Assembly: GCA_030435675.1 (NCBI GenBank)
Contig: CM059625.1
Location: forward strand, 10,416,001 to 10,480,000
Source of the DNA: Steinernema hermaphroditum
Lineage: Eukaryota; Nematoda; Chromadorea; Rhabditida; Steinernematidae
Direction: 5' to 3'
DNA: 64,000 bases
Part shown: piece by piece, positions 12,325 to 26,862 of the stretch
How positions within the stretch are numbered: the stretch's first letter is position 1
Layout of the letters: each line of letters starts with the position of its first letter
Translations under genes and position numbers: made by a program
Notes under the pieces: model-generated
Seen by the model: only the letters and a program-made list of their open reading frames with translations
Told to the model about the DNA's origin: nothing
The model's database searches: none

Positions 12325-13102
12325 TTACGCACATGTGCCAGCCTGAGGATAGTCGGAGTCGGCTGGCACGCACCAGGTGCCCGACGGACAGTCACACGGT
12401 CTTTGGCCAATACCAGAGACCATGACTTCGCAGCGGTCCGAAGGTCGGCAAATTTCACGCTGAAAAGAACAAATATTGCATTTGCAGAGGAATGTGCGCA
12501 AAGGGTGAAGCTAAGCGAATTTACTAAGCACATAAAATCAAAAGCAGTATTTTGATTATAAAGAGATTAGGTTATGTTACGAGAATGCTGCAGTTGTTCG
12601 AATATAAGTCTTGTACAGTAGTACAAAAGAAACTTACGATGCCACAGACGTAGTCGACTCGGTCACGGCCGATCACCCTCTTGGTCAGGTACCGCTGTCC
12701 CTCGGGGCACAGACAATTTATCAGCATGCTGAAGTTGCGCACCGAGCTGGCGATTTCTCCGTCCTGGCAGATGGCGATTTTGCGGGGCTCGCAGAACTAC
12801 AACAGAAAAAGTTTACAGTGCGCTGTTAAGCATCAACCTACGTGATAGTCGACGTCGTTATGGTTGACCGGGTTGGTTTCCGGGCAGCGTGGGTTGGCTC
12901 CGGGACAGTCGCACATACCAAGTCGGAGCCCGAAGGCACTGGTGAGACAGCTCTCATTAGGAGAGCAGATGGGACGCTGGTATGGCGATCTCTGGAAAGG
13001 ATAGTTGGAGCTGGATGCTGAAAGGGGATCGCTTACCAATAGTAAGGATGCCGTTGATGCACCGATAAGGGTCACGAGGATCACGAAGGAGAATGTAGAC
13101 AT
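12325..13102 (-). CDS. Small secreted cysteine-rich protein
   Basis: Three exons (13102-12842, 12796-12638, 12459-12325) join in frame to 184 residues. The Met at 13102 follows an acceptor (TTTCCAG) and begins a clear signal peptide (MSTFSFVILVTLIGASTA). The mature protein contains about 16 Cys in three similar blocks, one per exon, with recurring CDCP or CLCP motifs (GMCDCPG, NCLCPEG, PCDCPSG), so the gene looks built by exon-wise repetition of one disulfide module. No transmembrane or GPI segment follows. It should act extracellularly; its partner and role are unknown. Cys-rich secreted proteins include protease inhibitors, matrix proteins and venom-like peptides, and I cannot choose among them. 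Confidence 0.85.
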
Positions 13103-16100
13103 CGTTCGCAGCGAGTTTCGAAGTACCTGGAAAGAAACCAGCGCTAAGAAGGGACACAAGGCAGGTAGTCGCGCAGTTGTAAAAACCTCCACAAGAAGGC
13201 CTTGTGGAGAAGTGAGGATCTAAGGGGTTGGTGACCGTATTTATCCCTCCGACTATGGCATACCGCCCCCAAAATGCCTTTGCTCCTCCTCCTTACGTGA
13301 AACAAATAACGTTTTCTGTGAGGTTCGCGACGTCATAAAAGGCGTTCCTAGTCCAGGCGGTGAAAACTAAAGCAGCGATTCGAATTAGACCGAGACGCTA
13401 CAAATTACATCTCAAGCTTTTAACTTAGGTACAATGGCCATAATGGCCTTTATATTTAAATCCTTTTTGTGACCAATACAAATCTAGTGATAGGAGGCGG
13501 ATCCACTTCATAACAGGAACACGAAAAAGGGCGTACCCTAGAATCTTCGTGGAGTCTTACTGATTAGGCCTGCTTCTCCGAAAAATTGTCTAATAGCTCA
13601 AAAATGAACATAGATATAATTCCATAAGAAATCTGATTAGAACATAATTCAGCGCTAATTCAATTGTACAGTAGCCGACGACACCTATTATAAGACCGGA
13701 AGACAATTCTGCCTTTTAAATATACAGACGTTTTCATTGCAAAATTAGCACGAATATTCGGACTTTTGTGTAGTGACTTAAAGACCGAAACATAAAGACC
13801 CATAGCTAAAGCGAACACGGATTGATTCCTGCAATTCACGAAATGTGTAACCCCGCAAAAACAGAGCAATGAAGAAAATTGACTATGAAATCATAAACTT
13901 TAGGCGCACAAACAACCTAGAGTGATCAAGGAAGGTAGACATCATAGACGTTATCTACAGTATGCAATGTGCTTCCGTTGCAGCACCAGCACTTTCGTTG
14001 CAACGCTTAAGTGTCTCTAAACGGAAAAGCGTTTGCCGGCGTAAACACACTTTACAAGTGGCTCTATTTTAGGAATTTATAAAGTTGATCCTACACACGA
14101 TCGTTCAGTTCTCGTCAAGCGGAAGTGTCAATCGGAAGTTTTGGATGGCTCCTCGGCACACCACTGCCTTAAAATCGTGACATCAGGATTTCCCGTGGGT
14201 CCGGAAACTGAGATAATTGTGGAATTTTTCGCCCAAGCGATTACTGTAGCGATCTTCTGGTCTAAAGGAATAAACCAATCCCGAATTAATGTATTTTTCG
14301 CTTGAGTGAGAATCCAGGAACGCAGAAGAATAATCCGTTGTGAATCTGGGCTGAGAGAAATAATCCAAAAAGCGGATCTTTTATTTTTGTATGGACGATC
14401 TTTTGGTCTGCGTTTTAACTGCATGCAAATCTTTAAAAAAAGGAGCTTCAAGGTGACAATGTAGAGTAACCTTTTCGCGCGCCTACATTCGCTTTCAAAC
14501 AACGTATGTTCATGTTAAATATATAAAAAACCAAAACTTATCCCTGTAACAGTTTTTTCTAAGGGCCACTTTTTCGCAAAATTTCGCTTATTTGCGAAAC
14601 TTTAGCAACATGCAATGTGATGTTTCGCCGCAAAGCCACGCTTGACAGTCGCACCACTCCGCTAACTCTATCCCGACATCATACACACCACATACAGTAC
14701 CCTTATCAGATCAACTGATTTTCGCTTCGCATCCGATAGCACAAATGTAATTTAGCCCTTTTTTACCATAACACAATACGATTGATTGTGATTACCCTCT
14801 GACATTCCACTTTACTCTTTGAGTGTTTATGAGGAGTTGCTCATAGCGTTCTCCCAAGATGACTCATCTGACCTTGGCGCCCAGCAGACATAAAAAACCC
14901 AATGAAAAAGATGAATAGCATCGTTTGACTGTAGGTGTCTTTGTCTCGTTTTCCGAAATTTGCGAAATTCGGTTTGAAGGCTTTCTGCGCTACCGTAGTC
15001 CTCCTCTCGGGCCGATTGACGAATGGAAGATTGGTTTATCGGAAAATGGTCCTATTTTTAACATTGATGAAAAGGCCAACCGGCGAACTTTTAATTTTCG
15101 TTAAAGCCTTCGCGCTGTTGGCACCTTTCGTCAAAAGACGCCAACGACTGTGGGCGAGTATCTTTTGTTGATCGGCCGCGATGGTTTCAATAATTTACGA
15201 GTGCTCACTGATTTTCCTGCATCTATTTCTGGACGAAATCACAAACACCGAGTGTGGCCCGCTGCACATCTGGAGCGATGGTACCGTAGTTTATCATAGG
15301 CTCGTGTTTTTCTTCAACACGACGCCGTTTTTCGCGCCACAGCCTGCGATCTCATGGATCACGGATGGCCATTGCGTAGAGGCAGTTAACCTTTGGGAAA
15401 ACAGAGTTGCTGAATTACGTTCCTTCTCCAAAGCAGAGACGAAGATTTGGAGACAAACATGAAAGTCTGGTAAGTTTGTATGCACAAATTCGAATGAAAT
15501 TCTGCAATATGACGTAGATAAGCGGCCTTTACAAAGAGTGGGATGCACTTTGTGATCGAACAACCTATGGTGGGATTAAGAAATGCCGCAAACTGCGTGC
15601 GACATACTATGCTGAAAAAATGCACCGTGCTGAAATTGTGTTTTAGTATGATGTCAGTCACTGAATATCAGTGTGTCTTAAAGGTTATTGTTTCCACTTT
15701 TAGAACTATAATTGAGTCGTTGTGATAAATACATCCGGTTCAAATTACTCAACAAAAACTGAGATCTTGTCCTTATGCGCACATCTAATCCCCGACCTTT
15801 ACAGCTAGTGCAGAGGACAATTTGAAATAATTATCAATAATAAACTGCAGTAATTTAATTGGTTTACTTTATGAGCTTACCTGATGTGCGGTTCTTCAAA
15901 TATGCGGCTCTCAAAAAAGAGAAACGGTAGTCTATTCTAGAATTTTGTGTCTATGCATATCGTAGATGAAAGGTAACCTGATTGTTAATCGCTTTTATTG
16001 CGTTTGTTTTGTTTGGTTGCTGGTCCGTGAGCTACACAAATAATGCTGACCGTATCTTGATGATGAAGATCCATTTCTTTGCATAGTTCATAATATATCT

Positions 16101-18051
16101 AATATAAAGCGTCCAAGCGTTCTGCTGACAGATATCACGACGGTGCATAATTATTGAAAGGTGACAAAAACACGGCAATCATTATTACGTCTTTATTGTT
16201 TTTTGATGAAAAGATTGCCTCAGAGTGAGTCATTTTGGCTGGCTTACTCATAGAAATAATAGCGCGCCCTACAAAACGCCAGCTTGGAAAGTACGAATGA
16301 GACAAATATTCGTATATACTTAGACTGCCCTTGTGAATACAGTAATACATGAACTACCGTGATAAAGTCTGAGTCGTTTTTGGCCTATGTTCTAATCACT
16401 TAACACAATCATGCTTTCGAAAACATAGAGTAGGATGGCTCAAGGAGCTCAAATAGTTCAAGGATACCGTATTCCATTGGTCTCAATGATCTGCATGACG
16501 TGACGTCGTGTTTGGAATGCCCTGAATATTAGAGTGGAAGACAAAGAATTGCTAATGACCGCCCACTCTCAGGAGCATCATAGTTCTGGATATTGCCTTT
16601 GTTGTCCCCTTCTTGAACCGAAATAATATGTCAAAATGCGTGCGATGTACAACGTATAGCTGCGGGGGAAAGATTGGCTTGTCTCCAGGGTGGCATATGA
16701 GTGGAATTAATTTGCAACGACCACAGTATCTGCGCCGATTGCAATTAGCGTTATGAAAAACTGCTTCCGTCCCCGCGTATCCGGTGCATATGCGATTTGC
16801 AGCATGACGTTTGCGAATTATGTCATGCAGTGTCACGTTCGCTTGCTTTGTCCCCTAACACGCAAACACGGCACACTGTCATTTGAAAAATTGTAGCAAT
16901 CGCTCTTTTCCGATCGGTTCACTTCACTTTCAAAGGCGAAAGAGCGTTGCGAATGAAGATAGTAAAGAAAGCTTTAGAGGTCTTTATACAGTCACCATAT
17001 ACTTCATTCGAGATTACAAGATAAGAAGCAAAATGTGACTTTACTGACGAATTGTATGGTTCTCAATTAGATTTTAAATACTGTTGCAAAAAAATACGAT
17101 TGGCAAAACGTTGTTTTGGGAGTCACATGCACTAAGTACTTTGCTTAACACCTCTGGATATTGTGACGAAACCAAATATTTTTTAGTCTTCATATTGATA
17201 TGGTTTGGACAAATGATCGGGTCGCTAATAACACAGCGTCCGGAGTTTGTAGGCATGTCTCGATTCTAGTAACAGGTGTCGATGGATTAAATATAGAAAT
17301 TTGACGCTTCCGTCACTATAACGCTCAATTCTACCTCCAAGAACCATTATTGGAGGGTCACTTTTTGTAGTGGTTGACGAACATCGAAAACAGGCAGTTT
17401 TGCAGTTACGAATATGTTCAACTATTGCTGAACTGCAAATTGGCAAAGTTCGGCTGTGTTGAGGTCACAATGAAGGAGGTTGAAAAATGGAAAAAAGAAT
17501 CCATAAACATCGGCGAGGCGAAGAAAGATTGACTACAATTCTTGGGTGGCATAAAGGATGTTGTTGCATTCTGACACAGAATTAGGGAAATGTCGAAAAC
17601 TAAAGAGTCTTTACTCACACTGCAAAATCAACATTCGATGGTCAGGGAGGTCACACCTAAAGTCAACTACACGAGAGCGGATCAAATATAGTCCTCTGTT
17701 TTGCCGAATTTTCAAAATCAGCGTGCATCGAACAAATAATACAGCCAGTGGATACACTAAGAATCCTTGGAATTCGCGGTAATTCGCTAGCAAAGGGTAC
17801 CAAGAGAATTACCGTCATGTCGTTCGAGAACTGATATTATAGAGTTTTCTGCTTTTCATTCGTTTACATTAAACATCTTCTTATGTATATTACTCTTGAA
17901 GCAGAAGTACTAAAATCCAACATTACCGCAGTGATGACGCGCTGGCGAGCATGCAAGAAAACTCTAAGTAATTTGTGAAATTCTTTTAAATTGTGTCTAT
18001 TGATACGATAAAGGAAGCTTCATATCAACATATAGTTATGATTTCATATTA
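13103..18051. other. Long intergenic stretch, AT-rich, no gene supported
   Basis: About 5 kb between the Cys-rich gene and the 3' end of pha-2 contains only scattered short open frames (60-124 codons) without consistent splicing or recognisable motifs. It may contain decayed repeats, but I could not name one. Confidence 0.4.
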
Positions 18052-20083
18052 TTAAGGCCCGAGTCGCGAGCAGAACGGAGTATAAGAGTTGCGATGCGCA
18101 ATTCCGTAAGAAGTTATGGGCCGAGAGCCGCCGCTGGATATAATGTCTTCGTCGTCCTCGCCGTCCTTCCGAATTCGTCGCCACTTGGCTCTTCTGTTTT
18201 GGAACCAGGTTTTCACCTAAAATGTGCACATCGGTCAAGAGGTTCAATTTGTGTGCTCTTAGGAGTGAGCCAAATGTTGCGCAAGCGTGCTGCTCGTATG
18301 TGATGATTTCCGTAATTAATACCCTTCGTCTGATGGTAAACATTGTCTAGCTTTGACTTCACGAGGTCACAAGTCCAATTACTTATGAGATAATCAAGTA
18401 GTTCATGATTCATATGACTCCCTGCGGTACTCTTAGGCCGCATTGTTGGTTTAATGCAACACGGTAATCGCTTTTAATTCGTTCCGCAATGAAACATCGC
18501 GTCCGCTTATGTAAGCGCGCTTGTTTACGGATTTCAGGATACAATTTCGACGGTGGGTCCAGGAGGTCATGGTTCGGCTACATTAATCCCGGATACAAAA
18601 TAATTTGGATCCGTTTGACGCACGGAGCGCACGCTATTGACGAAATTAATTTCTGTTGTTGCAGGGAAGTTTCCGGAAAGAATTATTGCGATCGGTGTTT
18701 ACGAGGGTCGAAGCCTTTCGCCGGATTTGATCTGGCCTTTTGGCCTCGGAAAGCGGATGATATTCCTAAGACTTCGTGCCTACATGAACATAAGAACGTT
18801 TGGAGCTTCCCCAGGAAACACATTTGCTGAGTGATTCGTGCGAGGGTCCAGAAAAACCAAAAGAATCCTGTATGGATTATGTAATCAACGTAATGGCTTC
18901 CCAGGCATGGCTATTTTGAGTACGGGGAGAGACTGCTATAGTTTCGATGGTGATCACCAACAGACATCCGGTTACAGTCCCTCAGCATCACTCTCAAAGA
19001 TCGTTCTCGCAATACTCCACTTGTTCTCACTTTCGAGTACACAAGAAGCAATTAGGCCTAGATACCCTCCGCGCACATATTCCCGCTCACTCGAATGTTG
19101 TCGGACGCCTCGAGAACAAACGAATGAATTACCTGTCGCTCCGAGAGTTGCAGCGACTTCGCCAACTTTTTGCGCTCCTGGGGAGAAAGGTACTTGTGAT
19201 TATCGAACTTTTGCTCCAAGGCATCTGTTTGTTCATTTGTGAATCTGATTTGTCCTCCTTTTCGCTTCTGCTGCGTCTTGTGTATGTATGGGTATATCCA
19301 AGGGATCCGTGGATCCCAACCTGAAATGCAACAAGATCCTTTAGATGAATCGTGTAAAGCGACGAGCGCAAAACAGTTCGGTGTCGGAAGGGTGTACAAG
19401 GGAAGATCTGTTTGCTTAGTCATCAGATCAAAAGAAAATGCGCTGCTCATTGAAGTGCGCCGCAAATTGAGAGAAACTGATAGTATTACTATGCGAACAG
19501 GGTGTCTTGGATTTGGGGGACTCCCTGAAGGGACGTCGCAGTGGCGACGCTAGGTCACTAATTGCATTAGTAGATTATCCGTTGTCAAACACGCCAAAGC
19601 AAACGAGTCATCAAAGCGAGAGTGTAAAGTTTGCGTGGATCAAGATCATAATCCGAGTCAAAGCTTACCTCCGGGAATCAGAGATTGCTGGGCAGCAGCT
19701 GAACTAGCCAAGTGCTGGCTTATCTGTTGAGTAGCCATGCTGACATAGTTGACCGCGTTGTACCATTGGGGTGAACTGAACGGGTGGTTCATTTCCATCG
19801 GTTCACTCAGTTCAGGGGACGTTCGCGAAGAGGAGGATTCCGCAGTTTCAGCCAATGGAGGGCTGCTATCAGAATTGCAGTAGTTAAGGGCAGGAGCACT
19901 GGACGATTGAGCCTCAAATACATGGAACGCCTCAGCTGAGGAGTGATCGGCAGTGGTAGCCGAATCGGAGGCGACTTTTCTTTTTACCGCTGCTTCGGAC
20001 ACTTTGGAAACAGTAGAAGTAGTTGATGAATTGGGTTGAAGCAAATGGGATATTGAGAAAGCGAACCTATCGTCGCGCGACAT
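18052..20083 (-). CDS. pha-2: HHEX-type homeodomain transcription factor (pha-2)
   Basis: Three exons (20083-19669, 19320-19133, 18216-18052) give 255 residues in frame. The homeodomain (about residues 158-217) contains KRKGGQIRFTNEQT, KYLSPQERKKLAKSLQLSER and VKTWFQNRRAKWRR, characteristic of the HHEX/Hex family, whose nematode member is pha-2. WDPRIPWIYP precedes it, as a similar Trp-rich linker does in HHEX. Near the N-terminus FSISHLL (residues 9-15) fits the eh1 motif that recruits Groucho-type corepressors. The protein should act in the nucleus as a sequence-specific regulator; in C. elegans pha-2 is needed for pharyngeal isthmus development. The last intron falls between SERQ and VKTW inside the homeodomain. 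Introns of 348 and 916 bp are much longer than elsewhere in the window. Confidence 0.93.
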
Positions 20084-22160
20084 CGCTCTCGAATAGTCGC
20101 GTCAAACGGTGTCGATCAGCTCAAGGCGGGCCGATCGGATACCGTACTCCACTCGCATAGTGGGCGGCTGTACGCAGAGCGATCGAATCGAATAGCGCTG
20201 CAAGAGCAAATAGTACCATATTGACTCTGATTACTAGAGACATATGCAAACGACATATGGATGGATAAGGGGAACTAAAGGACTAAAAGTGACTTTGTAA
20301 ACATATTATGATGTAGTGGTTAGCGAATACAGAGCTGTCACATCAGTTGTATTCGTGACATCACTTTAATAACGTACCTTCTAAGCGACATATGCAAAAC
20401 GATGGAAATTTAAAAACGGTTTCTAGAATAAGTTGCTACCAAAATAACGATGTTGGAACATAAAACATTTCAATAAATATGAAAAAAATGCTCTTGTATG
20501 TCTGTTTCCCGTGCAAAAATATGAATACGACTTATGTGAGCAAATACAACAGACTTTCTAACGAGGTGTAACTCTCCAGGCATACCTATGAGATTCGTCT
20601 GGTAAATGGAATTTTAGGAAAATGAGTTGGAATTGGTTCACTTCAATTATGTTGTTAAGAGAAATTCAGTTGCGAGGACAAAAATATTGCATAGCTTACA
20701 GCAGCAACTATGAGACTTGTACCGAGTTTTAGTATCGGTTGTTCTTCTGAGACTGTTACATCCATCTACACAAAGTGAATAGCAATATCACCGCGCACGA
20801 TATTAGACTCGTAAACTTAATTCCGTTTCAGCGTCTTAGCACAAGACAGACTGAGTATCGTCTTACCAGAACAGCCCCACTTGTCCATTATGCAGATCCG
20901 CTATTCATTAGTCAAAAGTGAAAGTAATACTGTGCTGAGTGACTCTAATTGTTAGCAATATTTGCCTTTCGGGAAGATGCTCAGCTTACTAATGGAGACG
21001 TCGCTCCGACGAAGTGAAACCGACGCCTTTTACCATAATACTCTTTTGAAACCGTATTACTGCGAGGGCGAACAGTACAACAAACAAGTACATTATAAGT
21101 TGATCTGATGTTCTGCGAGGAGGAAACCGACTGATCGGCTTATTAGAAGCTCTCACTCATTTCTTTTGTTTGCCTTAGCGCTACCGATGCGGTGTTCGGT
21201 ATCGTACAAGCATTAACAAGATTAGCGGCTTGTCGATATCAAAATGTTTTCGCAGCACCGCTTACCGCCGGTTCGCTTTCATTTACCGCGCAGAGGACGA
21301 TTAAGAGTCTCCGCAGAGGACGATCGCTTACAGTAATTATTTGCCAACAAACATTGCTCTCTTCGCTCTTTCAGATACTGTCCGGAGAGCCGCCATATGC
21401 TGAGAACTATCCATTGAATTCAAAGAGACGATCTATTGGCGGAAGCTCGGAGGAAGCCGTTTCCTCAATTACGACCGGTTTCGCCACAATGACGTTTAGC
21501 CTCAAATAAGTGTGTGCATTATGTCAATCAAGTCGCGCTGTAAGTGCCATTCGATGTTCAAGTAGCAGAAGTCACATTAGTGGCGTTCAAGCATCGGCAT
21601 CGTTTACTGTGAGGATTAGCAGTCTAGTGTATATTCAGAATTCTAAGACGTATTGGCGTCTTTAGGCTATTCTTTCTTCGGATTATCCATAGAAATCTTT
21701 CACACAAGCGGCACCTGTAGGCGATATAACAATAGTCACTGTTGGTCTTCGCGCTGTGAATATATATTTTCAGCATCAAAACAATTGACGTTGGTGTTTT
21801 CGCGATTGTTCGGTATGGCTCAGCTTTTTCGTACTAAAACGTTAGGGGTCAAAACGAAAAGGGAATGCTCATACCGATAATATGTTGCTTAGAATAGACT
21901 ACCTGCCATTCTTGCATGTAATAAGAATTGACTTTGTGACACTCAACATTATTAGACGTTATCCGTATATATCCTTTCTTCCTCAGAAGCAGCGGAGAGC
22001 AGATATATGGTTGCCCAAAAAGCGGCTTGTAATGAAGACTTTCAAAAAAAGCACTCGTCGTAGGCCACGACAGATTCATGTCCCGTTTCTGCTACATGTA
22101 ATATGATTTAAAAATAACAAAGATAGTGAGACTTATTTAACAACTTAAAAGTATTTTTTC
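20084..22160. other. Upstream region of pha-2, no other gene
   Basis: About 2 kb with no supported coding region. As the 5' flank of a tissue-specific homeobox gene it is the obvious place for enhancers, but I could not recognise specific binding sites. Confidence 0.4.
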
Positions 22161-22217
22161 AATTTAATGCACTTAGGAGGAAAAACAGCGTGATGAAAGA
22201 TAAAAGACAACTTAAAC
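22161..22217 (+). repeat. Direct repeat, copy 1, left of mariner relic
   Basis: This 57-bp segment (starting AATTTAATGCACTTAGGAGG) recurs at 23107-23163 with only four base differences and in the same orientation. The two copies bracket the mariner relic. It is far longer than the TA duplication mariner makes on insertion. Confidence 0.9.
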
Positions 22218-22299
22218 TACGGTAAATAGTCTACGGCACTTTACTTTTAACGTTTTGAATATAACAGTTAGGTCCCCCAAAATTCTACCGGGCGTGGAA

Positions 22300-23040
22300 A
22301 GTATTGGGTTGGTGCATAAGTTCTTGCGGTTTTTTGAATCTGCGGTTTTTCTGTAGTTTTTTGTTGTTGTGCGCGGATTGTAACATATCATTTGAAAGAA
22401 CTATCTCTGCTCTACACTAACGTGGTAACACTTTTCATTTATATCCATACTGTGTCTGAATTTCAAGATATTCAGATTCAGGTTCCAGGAGGTGAAAAGC
22501 ACCATTTGCGGCAAGTGATTTTTTTTGCCTTCCGTCGACGTCAAAATGCGACGGAAGCTCCGTGGGGCATGCATCGCGTTCTGTAGAGGATTGTCAGGGG
22601 CAATGAGAAGTGGTGTCAGTATGTCAATAAGGAGGGAGGAAAACCATGGGTGGCTCCATAAAAGAAAAAGTGTTGCCGCGTTGCTGTAGAGCAAAACAAT
22701 GACCTCTGTATGGTAGGATTGCGAAAGCCTGCTACACTGGGAAATGCTGCAGCAGAACACGACGGTCGTCCACAACTTACATGTCAACCAACTGTATCCT
22801 TTGAACCATGCAATCCAAGAAATAACCTCGAATCATGAAGTACAAGCCATCATTCTGCATGACAGCACCAACCCGCAAATTGTAAAAGTCATACATTCCG
22901 ACCTCCAAGAGCTGAAGTGGGAGATTCTTCCACATGCACCGCATTCTCCAGACTTAGCACCAACGGACTATCATCTGTGCCGCTGGGTGTCAAACCAAAT
23001 CAAAATATGATGGGTCTTTCGTTACATACAGGTATCGAAT
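22300..23040 (+). mobile_element. Internally deleted mariner element
   Basis: The left end at about 22303-22330 (TTGGGTTGGTGCATAAGTTC, then TTGCGG) is a classic mariner terminal inverted repeat. A transposase N-terminal remnant follows (EKHHLRQVIFFAFRRRQNAT, from about 22492). It is joined after a large internal deletion to the region that normally reads RIVTGDEKW (here RIVRGNEKW) and then to the C-terminal part with ILHDSTNPQ and SPDLAPTDYHLCRWVSNQ (to about 23005). The catalytic region is broken by stops and frame changes, and no right terminal repeat was found. It is a non-autonomous, decayed mariner relic. Confidence 0.85.
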
Positions 23041-23106
23041 AATGGATAAGGTCAAGGCGGTCACTGATTTCACGAAACCGTATGATTTCAGCTGTTAATA
23101 TGTTTT

Positions 23107-23163
23107 AATTTAATGCACTTAGGAGGAAAAACAGCACGATGAAAGATAGAAGACAACTTGAAC
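23107..23163 (+). repeat. Direct repeat, copy 2, right of mariner relic
   Basis: Second copy of the 57-bp repeat at 22161-22217, in the same orientation, beginning about 100 bp past the last recognisable mariner codon. Confidence 0.9.
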
Positions 23164-25420
23164 ATTCCGAAATGTGGACACTAAATGATCTCGAACACAA
23201 ACAGTGAAAGATCTGTGAATCGTCACGGACAATTTTTATGTGAATGCTTCCATTGTCCGTAACTACACAAGTTGACCATTTTCCAAACAGTGCGTAGTGA
23301 ATTTTTCAACAAATCCGACACCCAAAATTATGATTTTTGCATTACACTTGACATTGTCGCTAAAATAACAACGAAACACGTGTAACACCGTAAATGTCTT
23401 CTATTTTTATAATGTTTATCCCCTGGCCGAAATCGATAGGCGTCGGTGAGTGCAATTAACTTTTACCCGAAATGCGGGGTCATGTGCAGGCTACCTATAT
23501 TATTAATTATTAATGGCAGCGGACCTAATGGACCTGCCTTCGACCGCGTATATCGTTAGGTTTAACATGCTGAACCTATCGCTGTGTTCGTCTGAGCAAA
23601 TCTGAAAAAGATGGATTACCATGTTTACAGAGGAAAACCTGGCCCGCATGGCAACTCCGCTTGCTCTTAAGTACAGCTAATTCTCACCCCAAATTATGGT
23701 CGGTAATTTATACATTGCGTTCCGCTTGATCTTGGAGGCCTATGTGCCTTGTCGGATCACCATGTTCTGTTAGCTCTAACGTTTCCAATTGGTTAAGTAA
23801 TAGGCTACAGCAGGCTACGGGATATACAGTATGATGGTGCCACGTACGGCTGTCATGCCCTCATAGCGACTCTACAAGCTCATTTGTACTTTGCAAAAAC
23901 AGAGGCCAAATGTGGAAAAAAAATTCCTTGGATTCACAAAAATTCGACGATCCGAGAGCTCTCATTTCCGAGTCGACATTCACTTGCTGTTTGCTGATCA
24001 CATACCACACTCTTAGCTCTATTTTACTGTCATATGTACTGGTCCACAGTTGAGGATATCTGAGGAAATCATTCAGAATAAGATAAAGAGATCAAAAATT
24101 TCACCAAGAATACTTTTTTACTGGAAACTCTACGTGTTCTACGAGCGAGGAGTCCGGATGCCCGTAAAGCTGATGTCATTAAGAGTCAATACTTGGAGTG
24201 ACATCTGTATGTTTTGTGTAAATAAATAATCGTTACAAAGGTGACCCGTTTTCACGCTATGCAGCTAATCTGTAGTCGCCTTGGACTTGGTTATATCTCA
24301 GTGTAAATTGCGAGGATCACACCTAAATTTTAATTATCTGCGCGGCGTATTGGCTGCACCGATCAAGCGGTTTGTGGATTCGTCCCGCATTCGCACATCA
24401 CTGAAAATGAAATGCTATATTCACAAAAATTTCCATTTACAAGAACTATTAGTAGCAGCCGCAAGCTTACTAATTCATAGTGAACTCTTTTGATAATAAG
24501 TGTCTGGAATGTGCCTGGCTTGTCGATATCATAAATGTAATGAAGTTTTCCTAAGAATGGACCAAAGAGACAAAGATATGTATGATTCCTGAATGTCCAA
24601 TTTGTTTACGATCTTGTTCTTCTCCTGCATTCAGAAGGCCTCAATCCCCGTGTATTTATAGCAAAATCTATGGTGTCAACAGAGGATCAGACGGCTTATG
24701 AATCAAAACAATCAAAATAAGTGGCTATATCCCGCTTAGTAGATTTGAGCAGATTTCATAATTGGTGCACCAGCCACCAGCTAATCGTTCTTGTCAAGCG
24801 TTGTTGGTCTTCTCCAATTCACGTAACCGACTCAATCACCTTGTACAGTCCACTCCGTAAACGGCATTCCTTCATTGTTTTTACGTAGATAACGATTCGA
24901 AAACTCAATCACCTTTGACATAGCACGTCGTCATTCGGATCAGGAACTTATGCCAGCTTCGAACCGTAAACTCATGTGTAGACTCTCTGAACTGATGTGG
25001 TGTACCTCTGTTTCTCGATTCCCTATGCAAGGCACAAAACGTCCTTTTACCTACACATCCTTCGATAGAACGAGTGCCAATCGATCGGACGTCGTTAAAA
25101 AAATTGTCGACGGCAATGTGCGAGGCCTCTCTCGTTGACGCAAAGGTCACCCCGCAACGCCCGCAATTATTGCGATGCAGCACGACAGAGCGAGAGTTCT
25201 CAGGCGAACAAGTGTCACCACCCAGAAAAGCCATTCCCAGAGTGAATTGTGAGCAGCAGTACAAACACCTCGATCAATCGATGATTACACAACCCTCTCT
25301 CCCCACTGACCGACACTAGAAGTCAACACAAGGCGAAAGGGAAACGTCACATTCACTTGATGAATAAATAATTTTACATCAAACAAGGTCGCTATTTAGC
25401 AGCAACAATTAGGTTAACAT
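23164..25420. other. Intergenic between mariner relic and alpha-tubulin
   Basis: No supported gene. Open frames of up to 119 codons at 24905-25319 show no splice context or motif. The right end holds the tubulin 3' flank. Confidence 0.4.

Positions 25421-26862
<1,442 letters not shown>

Noticed and set aside
13022..13036. Intron GTAAGC...TTTCAG in the first exon of the Cys-rich gene
   Set aside because: It would be under 20 bp and would break the frame; the sequence reads through in frame without it.
14900..15560. Possible retrotransposon pol end in overlapping frames
   Set aside because: Fragments looked vaguely like integrase C-terminal text, but no catalytic motif, LTR or consistent frame was found.
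24905..25319. Overlapping 119- and 81-codon frames before the tubulin gene
   Set aside because: No splice context, signal peptide, or motif; composition looks random.
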